This document shows, one piece after another, positions 17,523-26,100 of a stretch of 64,000 nt of DNA. The notes below the pieces were generated by a model. The model did no database searches, was not told where the DNA came from, and worked only from the letters and a program-made list of their open reading frames with translations. The position numbers and the translations under genes are program-made. The DNA is from Caulobacter zeae (GTDB lineage: Bacteria > Pseudomonadota > Alphaproteobacteria > Caulobacterales > Caulobacteraceae). The stretch spans positions 62,001 through 126,000 of the forward strand of contig NZ_PJRS01000038.1 in the NCBI RefSeq assembly GCF_002858925.1, read 5' to 3'. Each line of letters starts with the position of its first letter. Positions within the stretch are counted from its first letter, which is position 1.

Positions 17523-18404
17523 TCAGGGCACCAGCTGACTCCGCAGCCCCGGCACTGCCGCTGCCAGGTCGTCGGCGACCAGCTTGGAGAACACCCGCGC
17601 GCCGGTATCGCCGACGTGGGTGTAGTCGAACTTGCGCACCTGCTGGCCGCGCGGGCCGGTCTCGGTGGTGGGCGCGTCGGGCTGGCGGGCCTCCTCCGCG
17701 GCGCGGGGCGGTAGGGTCGTGCCGGCCTTGGCGGCCTCGACCTCGCTGTCGATCGGCTCGGCCTGGGCCAGCTTCATGGAGTCGACGGGACCCAGCTTCT
17801 GGACGATGCGGGCGCTGGACTTGTTGAGATCCACCAGCGGCGTCTTGGTTTGTTCGGCGACCTTGCGCACCTCGTCGGACCAGACGTCGAGAGTGTTCTT
17901 CAGCTGGCCCTTGGCGAACTCGCGGCGGGTCAACGGGGTCAGCAGCACCGGCTGGGCGCCGGCGGCCCGCACGTCCTCGACGAAGCGCTTGAGGTTGGCC
18001 GGAAACTCGGTGGAGAGATCAGTCCAGCGCTCGCCCTTGGACGACTGGTCGTTGTGGGCGAACTGGATCAGCACATAGGTCGCCGCGTAGCCGGGCGCCT
18101 TGGCCTCGCCGAGCGCGATGTCCCACGAGCCCTCGGCGCGGTAGCTGCGGGTCGAGCGCCCTCCCCGACCAAGGTTGAGGCAGGCCACCGACGACTTGAC
18201 GTGATAGTCGCAGAAGGCCGAGCCCCAGCCGCTGCCTACGGCCGTGGTGGAGTCGCCCACCAGGATCACCTTGTAGGGTTTGATCGGCGGGGCGTCGGTG
18301 CGCGGCTCGCGCTCCCTCACCGGACCGGGCGGCTGGGCCAGGGCGGCCGGCGCGGCGGCCAGCAGGGCCAGGGTCGCGAGCATCGCGGTCGTGTTCTTGT
18401 TCAT
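17523..18404 (-). CDS. Exported SGNH hydrolase, CE12 (rhamnogalacturonan acetylesterase-like)
   Basis: 293 residues from ATG 18404 (GGGAGGA upstream). A signal peptide ends around ALAQ (about 24). SGNH blocks are complete: nucleophile Ser52 in VGDSTT, Gly in LGRGGRSTRS (block II), Asn118 in FAHND (block III) and the dyad Asp260/His263 in DYTHVGD. This order and spacing match carbohydrate esterase family 12, which removes acetyl groups from pectic polysaccharides. An inserted acidic, Pro-rich segment of about 45 residues (210-255) precedes the last block. In this alginate locus it may instead deacetylate bacterial alginate; that is inference. Confidence 0.87.
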   Translation of the reverse strand: MNKNTTAMLATLALLAAAPAALAQPPGPVREREPRTDAPPIKPYKVILVGDSTTAVGSGWGSAFCDYHVKSSVACLNLGRGGRSTRSYRAEGSWDIALGEAKAPGYAATYVLIQFAHNDQSSKGERWTDLSTEFPANLKRFVEDVRAAGAQPVLLTPLTRREFAKGQLKNTLDVWSDEVRKVAEQTKTPLVDLNKSSARIVQKLGPVDSMKLAQAEPIDSEVEAAKAGTTLPPRAAEEARQPDAPTTETGPRGQQVRKFDYTHVGDTGARVFSKLVADDLAAAVPGLRSQLVP

Positions 18405-18465
18405 CGGATCCTCCCTCTTGTTCTTGACCGCGCTGACGGCGGCCTGGACGGGATCGGGATACCGC

Positions 18466-18553
18466 CCTCGTCCTTCGACAAGCTCAGGATGAGGACGACT
18501 GTCGACGTCGCCTCACCCAAAAATCCTCATCCTGAGCCTGTCGAAGGACGAGG
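18466..18553. repeat. Large extragenic palindrome (TCCTTCGACAAGCTCAGGA family)
   Basis: A 30-nt left arm at 18466-18495 and right arm at 18524-18553 are reverse complements with one mismatch (AAGCTC versus AGGCTC), separated by 28 bases. The core TTCGACAAGCTCAGGATGA is a repeat unit scattered through many alphaproteobacterial genomes. It occupies most of the gap between the SDR and acetylesterase genes and can fold into a long RNA hairpin, perhaps limiting read-through from the lyase-MFS-SDR transcript. Confidence 0.75.
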
Positions 18554-18587
18554 ATTTTCCTTCCGCGGAAGGCGCTTGGGCGGAGCC

Positions 18588-19337
18588 CTACGAGAAGGCC
18601 AGCCCACCGTTGATGTCGAGGTTCACGCCGGCCAGGAACGAGGCGTCGTCCGAGGCCAGGAAAGCGACCGCGGCGGCCACTTCCTGCGGCGCGCCTTCGC
18701 GGCGCAGCGGGGTGTTTCCGGCCACGGCCGCGCGGCCTTCCGGCTTGGAGAAGATGTCGTGGAAGCTGGTGCCGATCAGGCCGGGGCACAGGGCGTTGAC
18801 GCGAATGCCGCGCGGACCCAGCTCCTTGGCCCAGCCTCGGGTCAGGGTCATCAGCGCGCCCTTGGAGGCGGCATAGACGCTGGCGCCGGGGCCGCCGCCG
18901 TCGCGACCGGCCTGGGAGGCGATGTTGACGATGGCCGCGCCGTCCGGGATGTGCGGCAGCGCCGCCTTGGTCACCAGGAAGGCCGACTTCAGGTTCAGCG
19001 TCATGACCTGGTCGAAGAAGGCCTCGTCCATGTCGGCCAGGGCCTTGCGGGCCACCATACCGCCGGCGAGGTTCACGAGGATGTCGATCTTGCCAGTGAT
19101 CGCTGCGGCGGCGGCCACCAGGCCTGCGACCTCGGCAGCGTCGGTGACGTCGGCGCGGTGCAGCACGGCCTTGCCGCCGGCCGCCTCGATCTCGGCGGCC
19201 GTCGCCTGGGCGGACTTCTCGTCGCCGCGATAGTTGACCACGACGATGGCGCCCTCGGCCGCCAGGCGCAGCGAAACCTCGCGGCCGATGTCTCGGCCGC
19301 CGCCGGTGACCAGCGCGACCTTGTCCTTGAACCTCAT
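18588..19337 (-). CDS. SDR oxidoreductase, candidate 4-deoxy-L-erythro-5-hexoseulose uronate (DEH) reductase
   Basis: 249 residues from ATG 19337 with AGAGGGG upstream. Classical SDR features: cofactor loop TGGGRDIGRE (11-20), NYRGDE after beta-2 (Arg suggests NADPH), NLAGG, and catalytic Ser141, Tyr155, Lys159 in YAASK. In alginate degraders such as Sphingomonas sp. A1, an SDR reduces DEH, the product of oligoalginate lyases, to 2-keto-3-deoxygluconate. Its place directly after the PL17 lyase and uronate carrier makes that role the best guess. It could also be a generic sugar-acid dehydrogenase. No KDG kinase or KDPG aldolase is present in the window. Confidence 0.82.
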   Translation of the reverse strand: MRFKDKVALVTGGGRDIGREVSLRLAAEGAIVVVNYRGDEKSAQATAAEIEAAGGKAVLHRADVTDAAEVAGLVAAAAAITGKIDILVNLAGGMVARKALADMDEAFFDQVMTLNLKSAFLVTKAALPHIPDGAAIVNIASQAGRDGGGPGASVYAASKGALMTLTRGWAKELGPRGIRVNALCPGLIGTSFHDIFSKPEGRAAVAGNTPLRREGAPQEVAAAVAFLASDDASFLAGVNLDINGGLAFS

Positions 19338-19350
19338 GGGGTCCCCTCTT

Positions 19351-20619
19351 TTACTGAATGTCGGAAGCCGGCGCAGAGACGGGGCTTTCACGCCCGCCCA
19401 GCAGCCAGAGAGAGATGACGCCCAGCGGCACGATGACCGCCGCCAGGACGAAGATCGGGGCGTAGCCGTGCTGGGTCATCACCGGCACCAGCCAGGTGGT
19501 GACCAGGGTGCCGGCCACGGCCGCCGTGCCGCCCACGCCGGCGATCGTGCCGACGGCGCCGCCGCCGTAGTAGTCGCTGGGCAGGGTCTGGATGTTGTTG
19601 ATGGCCACCTGGAAGCCGAACAGGATCACGGCGATCAGCAGCACGGCCGAGAGGGGCGTGGCGGCCTTGGCCGTCAGCAACAGGGCCGGCAGCATGATCG
19701 CCCCGCCCAGTGTGACGGCGAAACGGCGGGCCGACAGGGTCTTCCAGCCGCGCCGGATAAGCGCCCCCGAAAGCCAGCCGCCGCCCAGGCTGCCCAGCAT
19801 GGCGCCGACGAACGGCACCCAGGCGAACAGGCCGATCTGGCGCACGTCGAAGCCGAAGGTCTCCGAGAGGTAGATCGGCAGCCACGAGACGAACAGCCAC
19901 CAGACCGGATCGAGGAAGAAGCGCGAAACGATGATCGCCCAGCTCTGCTTCTGCTTCAGAAGTTCACGCAGGTTCGGCGACCAGCCGGCCTTGCCCGAGG
20001 CGTCGCCGCGATCGGCGATGTGGGCGCGCTCGGCCTCGCTGAGCCACGGGTGGGCGCCGGGGTCGGCGCGGTAGACGAAGAGCCAGGGCAAGAGCCACAG
20101 GAAGCCCAACACGCCGACCACCAGGAAGGTCGCCCGCCAGCCCAGAAGCTCGAACAGCAGGGCCACCAGCGGCGCCGAGACGATCGCCCCGATCGCCGCG
20201 CCGGAATTGAAGATGCCCTGGGCCAGCGCCCGCTCGCGCGGCGGGAACCACAGGGCGTTGGCCTTGACCGCGCCCGGCCAGTTGCCGGCCTCGCTGATCC
20301 CCAGCGTCACGCGCAGCAGGGCCAGCAGGCCGAGCGAGCGCACCAGGCTGTGGGCGGCGATCGACACCGACCACACCAGGATCGACACGGCGAACCCCAT
20401 CCGCGTACCGATGACGTCGAACACCTTGCCGAACAGCGACTGGCCGCAGGCGTAGGCGACCATGAAGATGGTCACCAGGAGGGCGTAGTCGGCTTTGTCG
20501 GCGCCGATGTCCTTGGACACCGCCGGCCACATGACGGCGAGAGCGTTGCGGTCGATGTAGTTGATGACCGTCGCCAGGCCGACCAGGCTGACGATCAGCC
20601 AGCGAAGCCCGCCCTTCAT
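19351..20619 (-). CDS. MFS transporter, anion:cation symporter family (hexuronate-type)
   Basis: 422 residues, twelve predicted transmembrane helices. The beginning (WLIVSLVGLATVINYIDRNALAVM) and RVTLGISEAGNWPGAVKANALWF are hallmarks of the ACS family that includes ExuT and GudP uronate and sugar-acid carriers. Its ATG overlaps the lyase stop (ATGA), so it is translationally coupled to oligoalginate lyase production. Likely imports unsaturated monouronate or DEH across the inner membrane by proton symport (inference from family and context). The SDR gene follows 13 bp later. Confidence 0.9.
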   Translation of the reverse strand: MKGGLRWLIVSLVGLATVINYIDRNALAVMWPAVSKDIGADKADYALLVTIFMVAYACGQSLFGKVFDVIGTRMGFAVSILVWSVSIAAHSLVRSLGLLALLRVTLGISEAGNWPGAVKANALWFPPRERALAQGIFNSGAAIGAIVSAPLVALLFELLGWRATFLVVGVLGFLWLLPWLFVYRADPGAHPWLSEAERAHIADRGDASGKAGWSPNLRELLKQKQSWAIIVSRFFLDPVWWLFVSWLPIYLSETFGFDVRQIGLFAWVPFVGAMLGSLGGGWLSGALIRRGWKTLSARRFAVTLGGAIMLPALLLTAKAATPLSAVLLIAVILFGFQVAINNIQTLPSDYYGGGAVGTIAGVGGTAAVAGTLVTTWLVPVMTQHGYAPIFVLAAVIVPLGVISLWLLGGRESPVSAPASDIQ

Positions 20620-22829
20620 TTGGCTGCTCCGGCGCTGTCGAAGCGGGCGAAGTGGCCCTTCCAGGCGATGGCCTTACCGTCGACGGTCGCCTTGTGGGCC
20701 GCGCCGGCCTCGGCGCTGTCGGCGATGGCCAGGGTGATGGCGCGGCCGCCGGCCAGGACGATGGTGACGATGTCGGCGTCGGCGATGCGCTCGTGGCGCA
20801 GCGCCTCGATGCGGCTGGTGCTGCCCTCGGTGGTTTCGGCCGAGGGGTCATAGGCGCCGTGCGGCTCGAGCACGCCGACGAAGGTGGTGTTTCCGTCGCT
20901 CTTGACCCGCTGGATCAGGGCCGGCTCGCGGCGCAGGTTGAACTTGGGATCATTGGCGCCGCTTTCGGCTATGATCACCTGAGCGCCGGCCGGCGGCAGC
21001 ATCCGCCAGGTGTAGAACCGCTCGCCGGCGATCCAGGTCAGGCGGGCGTTGGTCGCGTCAGGCGTTCCCGTAGCGTCGACCCACAGGTGCTGGTAGCCGT
21101 CGTCCTTGCCCAGCACCGGCCGCGTTGCGAGATTCTGCTGCAACGGGAAGCCGGCGTCGATGATGTGGCCGGAGAAGTGCAGCGGCAGGTCGTACTGGGC
21201 CGGCTTGTCGCCCTTGACCTTCAGGAGGTCGAGCACCAGCGGCGGGCCCTTGCCGGCGTCGATCTGCACGATCGAGCGGCGGAAGGTCACGCCCGGCCAG
21301 GCCCCGGCCATCTCGGCGGTGCTGATCTTGGCCGAGCCCTCGGCCGAGAAGAAGATCTGCGTCGGGGCCATGGTGTTGGCCACCTTGACCTTGCCGTCGA
21401 ACTGGCTGGTCTCGTTCACCACCAGGGTGTTGTGGGCCACGGTCTGCTTGGCCCAGGTCTCGTTTTCCTTGAGGTAGCGGCCGCCGTCCTTGGCCTCGAT
21501 GTTGAGGAAGCGGGCCGCGCCGTAGTCGGTGACGATCGAGCGGCCGGCGTCGTAGAGGATCCAGTTCAGCTTGTCGTAGTGGCCGTGGCCCATGCCCTGG
21601 GCGGTGTTCTTGACCGCCACCACCTCGTCATCGTCGCCCGGCCCCGCACGCATCACGGCGATAGCGCCCTGATCGCCGTCGGGCCCGTCGCGGAACAGCA
21701 TCGAGGCGTAGGGGAACGGCTTTTCCTTGCCGGCCGCGAGATCCCGCGCCACGGCCAGGCCGTCGGGCGTAAGCGTGGTGCGGCCTTGCCACTGGGCGAT
21801 CGACAGCAGCGCCGGGTCCTTGGTCGCCCCATAGGCGATGGCGATCGACTGGTAGAGCTCGTCGGTCTTGAGGCTCTTTTCCAAGAGGGCGTCGTTGAAC
21901 GGGAAGAAGTAGCCGTCATAGGTCAGCTGCACGGCGGCCTTCACCGCCTTGGTCAGCACGCCGTCGCGGTACTGGAAGATCTTGCGCTGGGGCTCGTTCT
22001 CCTCGATTGCGTGGGCGAAGACGACGAACGGCTGCAGGGCGTAGCGCTGGTAATACGGCCCCTCGGCGTAATAGCCGTCGGGCGAGAACAGCTGGTCGAT
22101 CTGCTTGAGGAAGCCGACCTTGCCCGAGCGGTCCGTGCCCTTGAGGGCCTTTTCCACCATCACCGGATCGCGCAGCACATAGCCGGTCATGCCGACGGCG
22201 GCGCAGGCCCAGGTGGCGTGGTTGTGGATGATGTCGAAGACCTGCGGCTGGTCGTCGGCGATGAACTTGGCCATCGGCCGGAAAACGCCGTCGTCGATGG
22301 TCTTGCGGTCGACCTCGCTCAGGGTGTCGCGGATCGCGTCGTAGCCCTGGATCGAATAGACCACCCAGACCGCGTCGTTCAGGCTCTGCCAGAACAGCTT
22401 GCCGGCGGCGTTGTTCTTGGCGGCCGGGTGCAGGCCGAGCGTCGGATAGAGCTTGGCGTATTCCAGCAGCATCCGGCGGGCGTAGTCGGCATAGGCCTTA
22501 TCGCCGGTGGCGCGGTACAGCATGCCAGCGCCGTAGATGGCCATGTAGTTGCGCTTGTGCTGCTCGTGGGTGCGGCCGCCGCCGGGATCCTTGGGGACCG
22601 GCACGTCGATCCCGGCCTTCATGGCCGCATCGACCTCCTTGCGGACACGCTTCAGCTCCGCGGCGAACATCGGATAGCGCTCGCCCTCGCTGCGCATCGC
22701 CGCCATGTCCGCGCCGCCGACCAGAACAGGCCCCTGCCCGCTCGGCTGAGCCATGGCGCCGACCGGCAAGGCCACAGAAACCAACAGCGTCAGAACCAGG
22801 CCGCCCGTGCGTCGCCGAATGTTTCGCAC
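20616..22829 (-). CDS. PL17-type oligoalginate lyase
   Basis: 737 residues from GTG 22829, which has GAAGGAG eight bases upstream; an ATG at 22919 would only add an implausible leader before the signal peptide (about 1-27, ending AMA). Residues about 50-330 form an alginate-lyase alpha-toroid with HNHATW (Asn203, His204) and DGYYAEGPYYQRYALQPF (Tyr260 region), residues implicated in catalysis in PL17 enzymes such as Alg17C. The second half is a heparinase II/III-like beta-sheet domain with MGHGHYDKLNW. Such enzymes release unsaturated monouronate exolytically, which becomes DEH. Probably periplasmic; lead gene of a lyase-MFS-SDR operon. Confidence 0.9.
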   Translation of the reverse strand: MRNIRRRTGGLVLTLLVSVALPVGAMAQPSGQGPVLVGGADMAAMRSEGERYPMFAAELKRVRKEVDAAMKAGIDVPVPKDPGGGRTHEQHKRNYMAIYGAGMLYRATGDKAYADYARRMLLEYAKLYPTLGLHPAAKNNAAGKLFWQSLNDAVWVVYSIQGYDAIRDTLSEVDRKTIDDGVFRPMAKFIADDQPQVFDIIHNHATWACAAVGMTGYVLRDPVMVEKALKGTDRSGKVGFLKQIDQLFSPDGYYAEGPYYQRYALQPFVVFAHAIEENEPQRKIFQYRDGVLTKAVKAAVQLTYDGYFFPFNDALLEKSLKTDELYQSIAIAYGATKDPALLSIAQWQGRTTLTPDGLAVARDLAAGKEKPFPYASMLFRDGPDGDQGAIAVMRAGPGDDDEVVAVKNTAQGMGHGHYDKLNWILYDAGRSIVTDYGAARFLNIEAKDGGRYLKENETWAKQTVAHNTLVVNETSQFDGKVKVANTMAPTQIFFSAEGSAKISTAEMAGAWPGVTFRRSIVQIDAGKGPPLVLDLLKVKGDKPAQYDLPLHFSGHIIDAGFPLQQNLATRPVLGKDDGYQHLWVDATGTPDATNARLTWIAGERFYTWRMLPPAGAQVIIAESGANDPKFNLRREPALIQRVKSDGNTTFVGVLEPHGAYDPSAETTEGSTSRIEALRHERIADADIVTIVLAGGRAITLAIADSAEAGAAHKATVDGKAIAWKGHFARFDSAGAAK

Positions 22830-22940
22830 CCGTTTCACTCCTTCGACACCACGGACTCTTGGGCGGTCCGCCGGTTCGAGAAAACGGCATACATCTGCCC
22901 AGACCTTTTGTCCTGACAATTCTGATGCGGATCATCGAAA

Positions 22941-23003
22941 AATTCATACCATATGCATATACCAATTTTCAGACCAGATGGCCGATACCGATCAGACCAG
23001 AGA
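22941..23003. promoter_or_regulatory. Repeated operator-like motifs upstream of the PL17 lyase operon
   Basis: ATACCAATTTTCAGACCAGA (22959-22978) is followed by a shortened copy, ATACC-GA-TCAGACCAGA (22985-23002). The core ACCAATTT matches sites upstream of the TonB receptor and FadR-type regulator. Just upstream is CATACCATATGCATATACC, partly self-complementary around TATGCATA. The elements lie 110-175 bp before the GTG start at 22829. They are the best candidates in the locus for binding of the FadR-type regulator. The rest of 22830-23164 contains only the tpsA terminator. Confidence 0.55.
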
Positions 23004-23098
23004 ACGAAAGCTCGAAACTCGCAAGACCCGCTTCGATGTCGCAGCCCTCCTCAGGCGCGCAGAGCGCCGCGCTTTGAAGCTCTTCGGCTGAACGAGAA

Positions 23099-23137
23099 AC
23101 GGCCGCACCTGGCGGGAAGCCCGCCGGGTGCGGCCGT
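23099..23137 (-). terminator. Terminator of the tpsA adhesin gene
   Basis: An 11-bp stem (ACGGCCGCACC / GGTGCGGCCGT) continues through a one-base bulge on each side into GGCGGG / CCCGCC around an AAG loop, starting 28 bases past the stop at 23165. On the minus strand GTTTCTCGTT follows, a modest T-tract. A convincing intrinsic terminator for the long adhesin transcript. Confidence 0.75.
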
Positions 23138-23164
23138 CAAAGGCCTAGGAATGGCGCCCTTGCG

Positions 23165-26100
23165 TCAGGAGCCGGACTGGGCGGCGCAGTTGGCTACGGC
23201 CCGGCCGTCCCGCCCCTGGCAGCCACCACCGCCCGAACCGGCCTTGTCGGAGGCGGCGCCGTCGCCAATGGCCTCCCCCGCCTCGGCGGAGAACGACACA
23301 TCGACCAGCGACGTCATCAGGTCCCGCCCGCCCGACATCGCTCCTGGCACGGAGGCGTCGGAGGCGGCGTCGCCGTTGTCGACGACGCGCGACGGCGGGC
23401 TTGAAGCCGGCGCCGGCGTGACCGACAGCACCGCGTCGACGAAGGTCACCGCATAGTTCGGGCTCGACGCGAGGCTTCCGCGGGTGATCGCATAGTCGCC
23501 GACCAGCGAACCGGCGTCGGCCGTGGTGGCCAGCGCACCGGAAAGCGTGTCGCCGTTGACCAGGCCGCGCCCGCCGACCGTCCAGGTCAGCGCCGGATTG
23601 GCCGCGCCATAGACGCGGCCAAGCGCGTCCGCGGTCACGATGATGGCCCGCGGCGTGATGGTCAGCGCCGAGGCGTTGCCCGCCGCCTGCACGCTGGTCA
23701 GCACATAGTTGCCGCTGGCGCTCAGACCCGAACCGGTGACGGCGTAGGTCCCGACGCCGGAGGTCGCCGTCGCCGTGGTCGTCCAGGCGGCATTGCCCCA
23801 CAGGGTGTCGGCTCCGACCAGGCCGTTGACCACATAGCCGCCCGAGAGACCGCCAGGGGTGTCGCCATAGACGCTGCCGACGCCGTTGGCCGTGTAGGTC
23901 ACGGTCAGCGTCTTGGGCGTGATGGCCAGGCCGCCGTTGGCGTAGGTGATCACGTAGTTCGCCAGACCGCTGCCGGTCGCGTTCGACAAGGCGTCGGCGT
24001 AGGTCCCGGCGAAGACGCCGCCGGCAATGCCGGAGACCGAGGTCACCGTGTCGCCATTGACCAGGCCGCTGGTGGTGAAGCCGTTGATCTGGGCCGCACC
24101 GTTGTAGACCACCGAGCCGGTGTTCCCGGTCACGATCAGGGCGCGCGGCGTGATGGTCAGCGCCGAAGCGTTGCCCGCCGCCTGCACGCTGGCCAGCACG
24201 TAGTTGCTGCTGGCGCTCAGGCCCGAGCCGGTGACGGCGTAGGTCCCAACGCCCGAGGTCGCGGTCGCCGTGGTCGTCCAGCCGGCCGCGCCCGAGAGCG
24301 CATCGCCGCTGACCAGGCCGTCGACCACGTAGCCGCCCGAGAGGCCGCCGGGGGTGTCGCCATAGACGCTGCCGACGCCGTTGGCCGTGTAGGTCACGGT
24401 CAGCGCCTTGGGCGTGATGGCCAGACCGCCGTTGACATAGGTGATGGCGTAGTTCGAAAGGCCGCTGCCGACGGCGCCCGACAGGAGGTCGGCATAGGTC
24501 CCGACATTGGTCCCGCCGCCCAGGCCGGCCACCGAGGTGACGACGTCCGAACCCACCAGGCCGTTGGCCGTGAAGCCGTTGACCTGCACGCCGCCATTAT
24601 AGATCACCGAGCCGTTGCCGCCGGTGATGACCAGCGCCTTGGGCGTGATGGCCAGGCCGCCGTTGACGTAGGTGATGGCGTAGTTCGAAAGGCCGCTGCC
24701 GGTCGCGCCCGACAGGCTGTCGGCATAGGTCCCGACATTGGTCCCGCCGGCCAGACCCGCCACCGAGGTCACGACGTCGGCGCCGACCAGGCCGTTGGCC
24801 GTAAAGCCGTTGGTCTGCACGCCGCCATTGTAGATCACCGAGCCGTTGCCGCCGGTGATGGTCAGCGCCTTGGGCGTGATCAGCAGGCCGCCGTTGACGT
24901 AGGTGATGGCGTAGTTCGAAAGGCCGCTGCCGACGGCGCCCGACAGAACGTCGGCATAGGCCCCGGCGTTGGTCCCGCCGGCCAGGCCCGTCACCGAGGT
25001 CACGGCATCGGAGCCGACGAGGCCGTTGGTGGTGAAGCCGTTGACCTGCAAGCTGCCGCTGTAGACGCCCGAGGCCGTCCCGCCGGTGATGACCAGCGCC
25101 TTGGGCGTGATGGCCAGACCGCCGTTGACGTAAGTGATGGCGTAGTTCGACAGGCCGCTGCCGACGGCGCCCGACAGGACGTCGGCATAGGTCCCGACAT
25201 TGGTCCCGGCGCCCAGCCCCGCAACCGAGGTCACGGTGTCCGAACCGACAAGGCCGTTGGTGGTGAAGGCGTTGGTCTGCAGGCCGCCGGTGTAGATGTT
25301 CGAGGCCGCCCCGCCGGTGATGACCAGCGCCTTGGGCGTGATCGCCAGGCCGCCGTTGATGTAGGTGATGGCGTAGTTCGACAGGCCGCTGCCGACAGCG
25401 CCCGACAGGATGTCGGCATAGGTCCCGACATTGGTCCCGCCGGCCAGGCCCGCCACCGAGGTCACGACGTCCGAACCGACGAGGCCGTTGGCCGTGAAGC
25501 CGTTGGTCTGCGCGCCGCCATTATAGATCACCGAGCCGTTGCCGCCGGTGATGGTCAGCGCCTTGGGCGTGATGACCAGGCCGCCGTTGACGTAGGTGAT
25601 GGCGTAGTTCGACAGACCCGTACCGGTCGCACCCGACAGGACGTCGGCATAGGTCCCGGCGTTGCTCCCGCCCCCCAGGCCCGTGACCGAGGTCACGGTG
25701 TCGCCGTTGATCAGGCCGCTGGTGGTGAAGCCGTTGACCTGGGCCGCGCCGCTGTAGACCAGCGATCCGGCGTTGCCGGTCACCGTCAGCGCTCGGGGCG
25801 TGATGGTCAGGGCGGTGGCGTTGCCGGCCGCCTGGCTGGCGACCAGCGTGTAGTTCGAGCCGACGCCGAGCCCCGAACCGGTGATGGCGTAGGTCCCCAC
25901 GCCGGACGTGTTGGTCGCCGTGGTCGTCCAGCTGGCCGCGCCCGAAAGCGTATCGCCACCGATCAGGCCGTTGGCGAGGTAGCCGCCGCCCAGACCGGTC
26001 GGCGTCGCGCCATAGATGCTGCTGGCGCCATTGGCCGTATAGGTCACCGTCACCGCCTTGGGCGTGATGAGCAGGCCGCCGTTGACATAGGTGATGGCGT

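Noticed and set aside
18466..18553. Insertion-sequence terminal inverted repeats
   Set aside because: Only 28 bases separate the arms, with no transposase or target-site duplication; matches a known type of extragenic palindrome.
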